A stretch of 64,000 nt of DNA from an uncultured Candidatus Saccharibacteria bacterium. GTDB taxonomy: Bacteria > Patescibacteriota > Saccharimonadia > Saccharimonadales > Saccharimonadaceae. The stretch covers positions 1 through 64,000 of the forward strand of contig CAPHDI010000002.1 of the NCBI GenBank assembly GCA_948623715.1, given 5' to 3'. A program made the translations under genes and the position numbers. Below the pieces are notes generated by a model. The model worked only from the letters and a program-made list of their open reading frames with translations. It was not told where the DNA came from and did not search any database. Shown here piece by piece: positions 16,740-25,052 of this stretch. Numbering within the stretch: the first letter of the stretch is position 1; each line of letters starts with the position of its first letter.

Positions 16740-16816
16740 TGGTGCGAGCTAAGAGACTCTAACTCTCGACCTCTTCCTTGGCAAGGAAGCGCTCTAAACA
16801 ACTGAGCTAAGCTCGC
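16740..16816 (-). tRNA. tRNA-Gly (GCC) with altered elbow
   Basis: Cloverleaf intact: acceptor GCGAGCT/AGCTCGC, anticodon loop TTGCCAA (GCC), CCA encoded. Two invariant bases are changed: G19 to U in the D loop (AGTTGTTTA where the other tRNAs here have AGTTGGTTA) and C56 to A in the T loop (TTAGAGT instead of TTCGANT). The two positions normally pair, so the change is a compensated U19-A56. The promoter TATAAT is at 16997-16992, giving a leader of about 170 nt. Confidence 0.9.
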
Positions 16817-17094
16817 ATATACCTAAAATTTAAATCTCTGACAAACCTACTCATTCACTACATCTCACGAATAAGTTCATCCGCATCTGGCTGTATTTGT
16901 ATCATCTTTTCACTTTTCGAGGCCCTATCTTCCTCTCTGAGTTTCTAGACTCTACCTCATCCTGAGGTCCTATCTTCCTCAAGATACCTCTATTATAGCA
17001 CACCTCCGCCCGTACTTCAATACTTTTCCGACTTTAAATTTTCGCCGCGCTAGCACAATATAGTTTTATCGGCCCGAACACGGCTCCAAGCCTC
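16817..17094. other. Gene-free stretch: leader of tRNA-Gly
   Basis: Contains the minus-strand TATAAT (16997-16992) and two copies of a CCTATCTTCCTC word (16928 and 16970 areas). No gene is seen. A 15-codon frame near 16860-16905 on the minus strand is too short to support. Confidence 0.4.
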
Positions 17095-17120
17095 AAAAAT
17101 CGCGCCGGCACAGCCGGCGC
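17095..17120 (-). terminator. Terminator 2 of the DGR display gene
   Basis: GCGCCGGC-ACA-GCCGGCGC with a T-run on the minus strand; also T-rich on the plus side, so possibly bidirectional. Confidence 0.7.
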
Positions 17121-17155
17121 CCCTCTTTTTCTGTAAACCAGGATCCTACGAGCCC

Positions 17156-17180
17156 AAAAACGCGCCGGCTAGCCGGCGCG
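17156..17180 (-). terminator. Terminator 1 of the DGR display gene
   Basis: Perfect 20-bp palindrome (17161-17180) followed by TTTTT on the minus strand, 255 bp past the VR stop codon. Confidence 0.75.
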
Positions 17181-17264
17181 TCCTGACCTATTTTGGGGAG
17201 ATTGGGCGAAACTAGTTTTGCGCATTTTACCTAGTTTCTCATCTGTCCGTAGCGGCTCCTCGTC

Positions 17265-17286
17265 GGTGGGCGGCGCCCCGCCCACC
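17265..17286 (-). repeat. GC-rich hairpin downstream of the VR
   Basis: Perfect 9-bp stem (17265-17273 with 17278-17286) and 4-nt loop CGCC. It lies between the VR stop and the terminators. In the Bordetella phage DGR a hairpin of similar size just 3' of the VR promotes target recognition; here it is 151 bp away, so the role is inferred. Confidence 0.5.
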
Positions 17287-17369
17287 TTTTCCAACTTCTG
17301 CTACAGCGAGACTACTGCCCTCCCATTCTCCCCTCCGATGAGTCTCACCCCTGGTCAGGCATTTCAGGT

Positions 17370-17381
17370 GGCGACACACCG
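17370..17381 (-). repeat. Second copy of the IMH core
   Basis: The 12-mer CGGTGTGTCGCC, part of the TR/VR homology end, occurs again in the same orientation about 70 bp past the VR. It may be a remnant of an older VR end or a second homology site. Confidence 0.4.
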
Positions 17382-17434
17382 GGCATCATTTGCTTGCATT
17401 TGTTTTCCTTATTTTAATATTATATTGCTAGGAT

Positions 17435-19132
17435 CTAACGGGCGACACACCGCACGGAGAAGCCGTAGTACTTATTGAGGTAGCCGGCCGGGCCGAAATA
17501 GCCACTGCTGAAGTACAGGTAGTACGCGTAGTTGCTATCGTAGGCAGTACTAGACCAATAGTAACCGCTGGAGCCTGCACCGTTGAGCGAGCCGTTAGCG
17601 GTGTTAACGAGGCCGGCAGCCGGGAAGGTGACGCCATTAACCGTTAAGGCGTTATTAGCGAAGGAAGGACTTGATAAACTACTCCAGTAGCTAGTATTCG
17701 CGGCGACATTCGTGCTAGTAAGTCCTGCTACTACTGCGAATTCATTCGTGCCAGTGCCAGGAGTACCTTTCGGGAGGCGCCAACCTTTTGGACAAATACT
17801 AGAGCTTGCATCGCCACTGGAGACGGAGTTAGTACCGGTACCAGCTGTAGCTGTATACCAGTTATAGTAGGCACCATAGGTTGTATTGTTATTGTAATAT
17901 GCGTGAGGTGCAGTATAGGAGGTATCAGTCCAAAGGGCGGAAGATGGAACAGTAAAGTTGGCAGAGACATCAGAGTCGGCAGAGGTAATTGCTTTGTTAA
18001 TCAAACGAAGATTTTGCGTCATCCAGCATTTGCCGTCTTTTAGCTTTTCTACGGTGTAGGTAGAGTTGTCACGGGAATCAGTAAGGGTTGCTTTAGCACC
18101 GATGGCACTATTAGCACAGACTGATGACGTCATATCTTGCATCTTTGAAATAGCAGTCAAAGTATCCGCCGCCTTCCATACTGCATAGATCGTCTTCGTC
18201 GGACTTGTCGATTGCAATGTAATCGTCCCGCCCGGCTGATAAGCCGCCGTAGTTGCACTTGCGCTATCTGCCCAACCTAAGAAAGTATAGTTAGTCCGGG
18301 TCGGCTTCGTACTAGAAAGCGTAAAGGTATACGAACTATCGCTACCACTATAGGTCTGCGCCGCTGGTGCGCCTGTACCGTTATTTGCATTATAAGTTAA
18401 ACTATAGTTAACAGATTTTGGCGTTGCTACTAGCGACAACAAGACATTTGTCTTATAATGTCCTGGCGTTGCTGCCGCCCCAAACTTCGCCGCGAAGTGG
18501 ACCGAACCAGTCGCACTCGACACTGCCGCCGTACCGCTCTTCATCGTCGCCGGCGAACCATATGCTGGCATCGTCTTATAGACTTGCGAACTCGCCGCAT
18601 TGGCGTCCGTATCCGTCCACGCATAACCCCAAGTATTATCCGCCATCGAACTATACGCTTTGTCCGCCGCCCCGCCGATCGTCGTCCCGCTCGTACCTTC
18701 GTACTTTAATGCCGACGAACCGCTTGCATAGCTGACCTTTAGCGCCCAGCTCGCGATGTCGGTCGCAGTATAAGTCACCTTACTTCGAGCATATGCGGTA
18801 CCGCCTGGCTCCGCACTACCAGAAAGGCTCGGCGTGCCGATCGTCAACGTCGCCCCGGCTGCCTGTGGATCAATTCCTGATGCCTGATCTTCCGGCGACA
18901 CCTCGAAGTCCGTCTCACCGAACCCACCGAACGAGTCATCCGGATCATCATTACTATTATTATTGTCCGAGTTTTCTGCATCAAAAACTCCGCTCTCCCC
19001 TCCCGTAGCGTTGACAACATTTCCCCCTCCGCGAGTCGGTACCACCAACGCCACGCCCAATACCATGGCGAAGATCACCGAGCTCGCCGCTCCAGAAAAA
19101 CTGGATCGCAAAAGCGAACTTTTTATCTTCAT
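17435..19132 (-). CDS. DGR-diversified secreted display protein (FISUMP/C-type-lectin-like)
   Basis: 565 residues. Signal segment (about 1-36), acidic linker, a stalk domain (about 90-235, with 'NTWGYAW' and 'GHYKTNVLLSLVATPK'), an InlB B-type repeat (about 238-320, 'LTYNANNGTGAP' to 'TIYAVWK') and a C-terminal FISUMP-type domain with 'GKCWMTQNLRL', 'CPKGWRLPKG' and the VR tip 'YYWSS' to 'GFSVRCVAR'. This domain type has the C-type-lectin/FGE fold used by other DGR ligands. No membrane anchor is seen after the signal. It is likely an exported binding protein with a hypervariable ligand face. Confidence 0.9.
   Translation of the reverse strand: MKIKSSLLRSSFSGAASSVIFAMVLGVALVVPTRGGGNVVNATGGESGVFDAENSDNNNSNDDPDDSFGGFGETDFEVSPEDQASGIDPQAAGATLTIGTPSLSGSAEPGGTAYARSKVTYTATDIASWALKVSYASGSSALKYEGTSGTTIGGAADKAYSSMADNTWGYAWTDTDANAASSQVYKTMPAYGSPATMKSGTAAVSSATGSVHFAAKFGAAATPGHYKTNVLLSLVATPKSVNYSLTYNANNGTGAPAAQTYSGSDSSYTFTLSSTKPTRTNYTFLGWADSASATTAAYQPGGTITLQSTSPTKTIYAVWKAADTLTAISKMQDMTSSVCANSAIGAKATLTDSRDNSTYTVEKLKDGKCWMTQNLRLINKAITSADSDVSANFTVPSSALWTDTSYTAPHAYYNNNTTYGAYYNWYTATAGTGTNSVSSGDASSSICPKGWRLPKGTPGTGTNEFAVVAGLTSTNVAANTSYWSSLSSPSFANNALTVNGVTFPAAGLVNTANGSLNGAGSSGYYWSSTAYDSNYAYYLYFSSGYFGPAGYLNKYYGFSVRCVAR
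17437..17620 (-). repeat. DGR variable repeat (VR)
   Basis: 184 bp encoding the last 61 residues (505-565) of the display protein. Relative to the TR, 17 codons are changed: 508 Leu, 512 Ala, 518 Gly, 522 Ser, then Tyr, Asp, Tyr, Tyr, Tyr, Ser, Tyr, Gly, Gly, Tyr, Leu, Tyr, Phe, all from AAC or AAT. The scaffold residues (Trp, Cys, most Gly) come from codons that are not AAY and are unchanged. The repeat ends at the T of the TAG stop. Confidence 0.97.
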
Positions 19133-19783
19133 AGTATTCCTCTATTACTTACATATTCCATTATAGTCGAGCATGAGCGTAATGACAAGTGCAATTTTTT
19201 GCATAATTTTTCCCGAACATCTTTTCCACAGAACTTTTTCCCGTGCATTTCCCACCAAATTTTCACCCGAACAAACCTTCATCCGCCATATATATTATAT
19301 ATGCACGTTTTCCGAACATTTTTCAACATACCATTTCCCCACCCGAACATTCCGTTTTTATTACACCATCTTTCCACTTTTTCACACAATATTTCCGCTC
19401 ATCCGCAACCCCGTTCGCCCCGAACGTGCTCTTTACTTCCCCTATCACCATCTGGTACTATAAGTATAGGGCGGAAGCCCAGCGCTAGCTAAGAGTCAAA
19501 AAGGTCGTAAAAACTAATCTTATCGATAATTAGCAGTTTAAGATTTTGTAAAATAGGAGAGTTATATGAAGGTAGACTCTTTAGAAGTATCACGTGAGGA
19601 CCATAAAACCAAAACCGTATACAAACTAAAAGTTAATCTCCGGTACAATACCGAAGATTAACGCATACCAAATATAACCCCATTTTAACAAACTTTTCTA
19701 CTTGCGTCAAGCTCCCGCCCCAGAAAAATCTCCCCTACATCTACGAGGCGACTTTTTCTGCAACATAATTCCAAAATCCAGGA
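19133..19783. other. Intergenic region with two outward promoters
   Basis: The minus-strand TATAAT near 19162 serves the display protein (AGAGGA ribosome site before ATG 19132). On the plus strand a TATAAG box near 19460 precedes a leader and a 31-codon frame (19566-19661). The first 300 bp are T/C-rich with no gene or clear repeat. Confidence 0.4.
19566..19661 (+). CDS. Possible 31-residue peptide
   Basis: ATG with a good AGGAGA ribosome site 6 nt upstream, beginning 'MKVDSLEVSREDHKTKTVYK', mixed charge. The last 31 bp form an imperfect hairpin (GTTAATCT...AGATTAAC) overlapping the stop. The leader upstream (19465-19560) has hairpins too. It could be a small protein or only part of a structured RNA. 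Confidence 0.3.
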   Translation: MKVDSLEVSREDHKTKTVYKLKVNLRYNTED

Positions 19784-21592
19784 TTATTCCAGCGTCCTTC
19801 GCTTCCGCTCCCTCGTAAAGAACTCCAGCACATCCCCGACTTCTGCTGCAATCTTTTTCTCCGTCTTCAGCGCAAGGCCGCCGACTTCCCCTTCGATCAG
19901 TTCTTTCGCTTCGATTCGCTCTTTTTGTACGCTTTCGACTTCCGCCTCACCGAGGATTTCATTCTTTCGTTTCACCCGCGCGAGCGCCTTCGGCGTTACT
20001 TTCCCGTCCGTGACTTTCCCGCCCGCGATCACTTCCGTCTTCGTCACCCGGAATACCCCCATCACCTTCATTTCCCCAAGTGCCGTCTCGACCACTTCTT
20101 CGCCGAGCAAATCTTCCATGCTTGTCTTCGCGTCGTCCAGCAATTCATAAATCACCTTATAATTCCGAATCGCCACCCCATCCCGCGCCGCGAGTTTCGA
20201 GATATTCGTCGGCACATTCACATTAAACCCATAAATCACTGTATTATCATCGCCCGCCGCCATATAGACATCATTCTCCGTCACATCGCCGACGCCTGTC
20301 GCCACAACATTCAGCGTCACCTCGCCCTTCGTGTCAATCAGCTTCAGTGAATCTACTACGCTCGTCACCGACCCCAGCACATCCCCCTTCACGATCACAT
20401 TAAACACTTTCGCATTATCTACCGACTGCATCATCCTGAGCAAATCCGTCGATGTCACATTCGCCGACATCGCTTCATTCGCCGCCTCCTGCGCATTCAA
20501 TAATGCCATCTTCCGCGCACTCTTCTCATCTTTCTGCTCAAAGAACCTATCTCCAAAATTCGGTAGTTCCTTAAACCCGGTCACCGTCACCGGCGTCGAC
20601 GGCGTCGCCTTACCCTTCGGCTTCCCTCGGAAATCTAGCATCGTCCGCACTTTTCCATAAGTATTTCCCGCCGTGATAAATTCTCCAACTTTCAGTTCCC
20701 CGCCCGTCACTAGCAGATTCACGACCGACCCCTTCCCGGTCTCCATGTGCGACTCAATCACCAAGCCTTCCGCCGGCACATCTACATCCGCCTTCAATTC
20801 TTCCACATCCGCGACTAACAGAATCGCATCAAGCAACTTCTCTAGATTCTCCCCTGTCTTTGCCGACACCGGAATCATCATAATCTCCCCACCCCATTCT
20901 TCTGGCTGCAATCCATGCGCCGACAAATCCGCCATCGTCCGCGGAATATCCGCCCCCTCTCGATCGATCTTGTTGATCGCTACGATAATTTTTGCATTCG
21001 CCCCCTGCGCAAATTTAATCGCTTCCACCGTCTGCGGCTTCACACCATCATCTGCTGCTACTACGATCACTACAATATCAGTCAACATCGCCCCGTGCTG
21101 CCGAATCGCCGCAAACGCCTCATGCCCCGGCGTATCCAAGAAAGTAATCATCCGATCATCATGTTTCAGCTGATACGCCGAAATATGCTGCGTAATTCCA
21201 CCTGCCTCAGTCGCTACCGTTTTCTTATTCAATAAAGTATCAAGCAAAGTCGTCTTCCCATGATCGACGTGCCCCATCACTGCCACCACTGGCGGCCGCG
21301 ACACTGCATTTTCACTTAGCTCCCTCCGTACACCGTCATGAATTTTTGTTGTCGTATTTTTCCGCTCCAATCGCACATTCTCGATCCCGAGCTCTTCGAT
21401 CATAATCTCCGCTGTCTCATAATCTAGTCGCTGATTGATCGTCGCTACGATCCCATTCTTAAACAATTCCCCGATCAGTGCCGTCACCGACAGTCCCAGC
21501 GCCTGCGCCAATTCATCCACCGTAATCGAGCCAGCAATCCGAATCACTTTTTCCGCAGGGTTAACAGTATTCTCCAGGTTTTCTGCACTCAT
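19784..21592 (-). CDS. infB: Translation initiation factor IF-2
   Basis: 602 residues, a short form lacking the long N-terminal extension of E. coli IF-2. It brings initiator tRNA to the 30S subunit and hydrolyses GTP on subunit joining. An IF2_N-like helix set (about 15-75) precedes the G domain: G1 'GHVDHGKT' (107-114), G3 'DTPGH' (153-157), G4 'NKID' (207-210). IF-2 domains II to IV follow, including the fMet-tRNA binding beta barrel at the C-terminus. AAAGGAG lies 7 nt before the ATG. Confidence 0.95.
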   Translation of the reverse strand: MSAENLENTVNPAEKVIRIAGSITVDELAQALGLSVTALIGELFKNGIVATINQRLDYETAEIMIEELGIENVRLERKNTTTKIHDGVRRELSENAVSRPPVVAVMGHVDHGKTTLLDTLLNKKTVATEAGGITQHISAYQLKHDDRMITFLDTPGHEAFAAIRQHGAMLTDIVVIVVAADDGVKPQTVEAIKFAQGANAKIIVAINKIDREGADIPRTMADLSAHGLQPEEWGGEIMMIPVSAKTGENLEKLLDAILLVADVEELKADVDVPAEGLVIESHMETGKGSVVNLLVTGGELKVGEFITAGNTYGKVRTMLDFRGKPKGKATPSTPVTVTGFKELPNFGDRFFEQKDEKSARKMALLNAQEAANEAMSANVTSTDLLRMMQSVDNAKVFNVIVKGDVLGSVTSVVDSLKLIDTKGEVTLNVVATGVGDVTENDVYMAAGDDNTVIYGFNVNVPTNISKLAARDGVAIRNYKVIYELLDDAKTSMEDLLGEEVVETALGEMKVMGVFRVTKTEVIAGGKVTDGKVTPKALARVKRKNEILGEAEVESVQKERIEAKELIEGEVGGLALKTEKKIAAEVGDVLEFFTRERKRRTLE

Positions 21593-21800
21593 TTCTGGCT
21601 CCTTTCTAGACTTAGCGCTAAGTTCTACATAATAATTACTTTATTTTTCTTGCCAAACTTTAGTTTAATCTTGATTTTAACTTATTTTAAACTAAGACAG
21701 CTCAGTTCCTACTATTTTATCACATTTTCCTTAACTTTTGAACCACTTCTGCTCACTTTTCGCAAAGTTAATAACTCATCCACCTTTTATAAGTCTGCAT
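21593..21800. other. Gene-free AT-rich spacer upstream of infB
   Basis: Presumed infB promoter region on the minus strand; no convincing -35/-10 pair, repeat or frame was found. Confidence 0.3.
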
Positions 21801-21829
21801 AAAAAACGGCCCCCACATCTGTGGGGGCC
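21801..21829 (-). terminator. Terminator of the acquired surface gene
   Basis: GGCCCCCACA (21808-21817) pairs with TGTGGGGGCC (21820-21829); TTTTTT follows on the minus strand. Confidence 0.8.
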
Positions 21830-21920
21830 TTAGGAGGTCTTCGCTTAGCCAGCTACGTCGCCGGCCTAATCACATACGCGGTGAATCTGTCAGGATTCAC
21901 GCAACATCGTCGCTGTCAGG

Positions 21921-23894
21921 TTAATCGCGCCAATCCGGGACCATGCTCAGCGGATCGCCAGCATCCACCCCGGAAGTCGCCCGGGTCTCCGTATTCACGA
22001 CCGTGACCTCAGCCCGCATCGTCTTCACGAGCGCCTTCTCGACCTGCTCACGATATGTGGCCAGGCTCGGATTCTTCTCGATCAGCTCATCCAGCGCCGC
22101 GTTGCCGAGCTTCACCGTGAGCGTCACCTTGGCACCGGTCTTCAGCCCACGCAGAGTGATGGTCATATTCTCCTGGTCGATCTTCTCGACCGCCAGCGCA
22201 TCCGGATCCGAAGACACGACATCCACGATCTTCCAGCCCTTCACGGCCGTCTCGGGCAGCATCCGCACGGTATAGGTCTCGCCCTCCTTGAGCTCCAGCG
22301 TATAGGCGCTCAGCCGCAGAGCCTTTGCCTGCGTCACGATCGCCTGCGCTTTCGACACGTCGGGATTCACACTGACGCCACTGCCACCGGGCGTCGTCAC
22401 AGTACCGGGGTCATTGTCCCCGCCACCGGGCTGCTGACCGGGGTTGTCGCCATCATCGCCGTCGTCGGGACCAGTCGCCGGCGCCTCACCTTCGGTAATC
22501 ACGAATTCCGTCAGGTGATCCACCCCGAAAGTCACGTTGCCGCCGTTGACCTCGACGCCTTTCTGAACCAGCACCAGCTTGTCGCCGTTGACGTAGTACA
22601 CATCCGCGTGCGTCGCCCCACTGGGCGCCGCCACCGTGATCTGGATATCCTCGCCCAGGTCCGCGACCGGCTTCTCATCGCTGCCGACCTTCAGAGTCAC
22701 ATCCACGACCACGACCTTATCGTCAACCACGACCTCAGTCTCCTTGCCGTCCTTGCCGACGACCGTCGCGACCGTCTGCGTGACTTCCACGCCGTCGACC
22801 GTCTCGGTCTTCTCCGTAGTGGCATAGCTGCCGTCATCCACGGTCTTCACGGCCAGAGTCACGTCCACGTCGTTGCCGCCCTGAGCTTTCTCGATCGCCT
22901 CCAGCGGCAGGACCACCGTACCAGCATCGCTCGTCACGGTCACCTGTACCGTTTCGGTCGCGTTGCCTTCGCCATCCTTGGCGGCCGCCTCGACCAGCGC
23001 ACCGACCACTTCTTTGGACAGGTTCACATTGGCCTCGTCCGCCGACTCACCAGACACGTCCACCGAAACGTTAATCGGTGCACCTTCGTCGCCGTCAGCG
23101 TTGCTGATAGTGTCCTTGATCGAATCCACCTTGTCCGCGCCCACGGTCGCCGTAGTCACAGTCTTGTCGCCTTCGGTCTTCGTATCGGGCGTCACGGCCA
23201 CTTCCACCTCGACCGGAGCGGGCTTCGCAGGCTCCTCGGTATCACCGTCGCCAGGATCGGGCGTCTCGGATTCACCGGGTTTCGGATCAGTGGAACCGCC
23301 GGGATTATTGGGATCGGTCTCACCAGGCTTTTCGGATTCGCCAGGCTTGGGATCGGTGGGATTCTCGGACTCGCCGGGCTCGGGATCGACCGGATCGGTC
23401 TCATCCGGATCCGGATCAGTCGGCTTGGTCGATTCCTCGGGATCGGGGTCTGTGGGATTCTCGGACTCACCGGGCTTCGGGTCGACCGGATCGGTCTCAC
23501 CGGGTTTTTCGGACTCGGCCGGCTCCTTGTCGTCGCCTTCGCCGGGGTTGTCAGGATCGACCGGCGCCGGACTCTCTATCACGTCGCCGCCACCAGACTC
23601 ATTGCCGCCGGGCGTAGTAGACCCATTGCCGCCTTCGGGCGTACCGGTCTCCTCGCCACCCTCGGGCGTAGTCGGCGTGGTCTCAGACCCACTCCCCTCA
23701 CCAGAGCCAGTGTCGGGCGTAGTCGTCTCCTGACCATCACCGCCAGTGCCCTGGCTGGTGCCGGTGTCGTCGCCATCGATCTCCGCGGCCATCGCCGGCG
23801 TGATCGCCAGGCTGAACACCAGCGCCAACGCCATCATCATCGCCAGCAGGCCCTTCATCTTGCGTTTCTTAAAAGAGCTTTTTACGGAGTGCAT
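21921..23894 (-). CDS. Secreted acidic repeat protein, foreign-looking
   Basis: 657 residues: signal peptide ('LLAMMMALALVFSLAITPAM'), a long Asp/Glu/Pro/Thr/Ser/Gly linker with repeated 'PTDPDPEE', 'PGESENP' and 'DPVDPEPGE' units (about 40-225), then valine-rich beta domains and a module ending 'VDHLTEFVITEGE'. This plan is common in Clostridia surface proteins. Codons are much more G/C-ending than in neighbouring genes. It is monocistronic with AAAGGAGG, its own terminator and a promoter containing a 12-bp G tract. No C-terminal anchor. Confidence 0.7.
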   Translation of the reverse strand: MHSVKSSFKKRKMKGLLAMMMALALVFSLAITPAMAAEIDGDDTGTSQGTGGDGQETTTPDTGSGEGSGSETTPTTPEGGEETGTPEGGNGSTTPGGNESGGGDVIESPAPVDPDNPGEGDDKEPAESEKPGETDPVDPKPGESENPTDPDPEESTKPTDPDPDETDPVDPEPGESENPTDPKPGESEKPGETDPNNPGGSTDPKPGESETPDPGDGDTEEPAKPAPVEVEVAVTPDTKTEGDKTVTTATVGADKVDSIKDTISNADGDEGAPINVSVDVSGESADEANVNLSKEVVGALVEAAAKDGEGNATETVQVTVTSDAGTVVLPLEAIEKAQGGNDVDVTLAVKTVDDGSYATTEKTETVDGVEVTQTVATVVGKDGKETEVVVDDKVVVVDVTLKVGSDEKPVADLGEDIQITVAAPSGATHADVYYVNGDKLVLVQKGVEVNGGNVTFGVDHLTEFVITEGEAPATGPDDGDDGDNPGQQPGGGDNDPGTVTTPGGSGVSVNPDVSKAQAIVTQAKALRLSAYTLELKEGETYTVRMLPETAVKGWKIVDVVSSDPDALAVEKIDQENMTITLRGLKTGAKVTLTVKLGNAALDELIEKNPSLATYREQVEKALVKTMRAEVTVVNTETRATSGVDAGDPLSMVPDWRD

Positions 23895-24057
23895 ATGCGT
23901 TTTTCCTCCTTTATTAAGGATCGATTCCGGGCGTCACCACCCGAAACAATTCGCTCTCATACGAGAGCAGGTACATTATATATCAAGCGCCCCCTTGTCG
24001 CCCGATACCATATATAAACATGGAAGCATCTTTAAAATCACCTCCACGATGTATCCC

Positions 24058-24087
24058 ATTATACCCCCCCCCCCCGGCAAAAGTCAA
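24058..24087 (-). promoter_or_regulatory. Promoter with 12-bp G tract in the spacer
   Basis: Minus strand: TTGACT (24087-24082), an 18-bp spacer of which the last 12 bp are uninterrupted G (24075-24064), then TATAAT (24063-24058). Slippage in the tract would change -35/-10 spacing, the classic layout of a phase-variable promoter. It drives the 21921-23894 gene through a leader of about 155 nt. Confidence 0.65.
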
Positions 24088-24144
24088 CCCCCATTTTCGC
24101 CGCATCAAAAAATCCGCCCAAATCGGCGAATTAATTCAAATTCT

Positions 24145-24219
24145 TGGCTCCCGGGGCCGGGCTCGAACCGGCAACCTCGAAGTTAACAGCTTCTTGCTCC
24201 ACCATTGAGCTACCCGGGA
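24145..24219 (-). tRNA. tRNA-Asn (GUU)
   Basis: Acceptor TCCCGGG/CCCGGGA, discriminator G, anticodon loop CTGTTAA (GUU), T loop TTCGAGC, CCA encoded. Confidence 0.95.
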
Positions 24220-24442
24220 TTACTACCTATAGTATACGCCACCCCCACGCAAATGTCAACATTTTTCTCCTTTTTCTCCGTCAACACACCTAGTACAGCT
24301 CCTCGAATTCCGCCATCCCTGCCTTAATTTTCCTTAAAAATTTGCCAAATCCTCCATTTTACCATAAATATATTGACTTTTCAGGCAATGTGTGATATAA
24401 TGAATAGTATATACCCATTTCTCTAAGAACTGAGGTAAGTTT

Positions 24443-25024
24443 ATGAATTTTGAAGAATGGTTAAGCGCAGATCGGATTTTCATCACTGTAGCGGTCATCG
24501 CGACCTTGCTACTGTTTTTGGTCTCTGTTCTCATCGGCGTCACTACTCGCCGCCGCCAGCGCGAAGCTATGGACCGCTTCAAATATCGTCCTCGCAAACA
24601 CCTCATGGTCGGCAATTCTAAACAATGTTTTCAAATTCTTAACAACCTCTTCGGCCAGAAATTCTACGTCATCCCCGAAGTCAGCCTCAGTTCCCTCCTT
24701 AGCCACAAAGTCGGTGTCCAAGATCGCTACACTGCCTACCGCTTCATCGATGGCAAAAGCGTCGACTTCGTCCTCTGTAATAAACAATCTCTCCGCCCCA
24801 TCTGCGCAATCAAGCTCGAAGATGGTATCCAGAATGACGAAAAAGACCCCGGCAGTGACCCTCACAATATGGAAAAATTCTTCCGCAGCGCCCATATTCC
24901 CTTCATCTACCTCACCAAAACCCAGCACCTCACTGAAGATTACATCATTGAAGAATTCTCCCGCGTCGTCTACGAAACCAGCAAGATTCAACCCGCCCCT
25001 CGCGGCCGCCGGCCAAAAAAATAA
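24443..25024 (+). CDS. Membrane-anchored DUF2726 protein
   Basis: 193 residues: one N-terminal transmembrane helix (about 12-33), a basic stretch, then a DUF2726 domain (about 55-175). Visible marks are 'GQKFYVIPEVSLSSLL', 'GKSVDFVLCNKQSLRPICAI' and 'KLEDGIQ' in place of the usual ELDD, with 'HIPFIYL' at the end. The fold is related to very-short-patch-repair/PD-(D/E)XK nucleases; the acidic site looks only partly kept, so activity is uncertain. TATAAT near 24395 and GAGGTAAG before the ATG. Confidence 0.7.
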   Translation: MNFEEWLSADRIFITVAVIATLLLFLVSVLIGVTTRRRQREAMDRFKYRPRKHLMVGNSKQCFQILNNLFGQKFYVIPEVSLSSLLSHKVGVQDRYTAYRFIDGKSVDFVLCNKQSLRPICAIKLEDGIQNDEKDPGSDPHNMEKFFRSAHIPFIYLTKTQHLTEDYIIEEFSRVVYETSKIQPAPRGRRPKK

Positions 25025-25047
25025 GCCCCATAGCGGGGCCTATTTTT
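25023..25047. terminator. Shared terminator between convergent genes
   Basis: AGCCCC-ATAGC-GGGGCC hairpin with TATTTTTATT on the plus side; lies between the DUF2726 gene and rpsA. Confidence 0.75.
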
Positions 25048-25052
25048 ATTTG

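Noticed and set aside
22515..24017. A 500-codon open frame on the plus strand
   Set aside because: It is antisense to a clear secreted protein gene with signal peptide, ribosome site and terminator. Its His/Arg-rich product is the shadow of a G/C-ending repeat gene.
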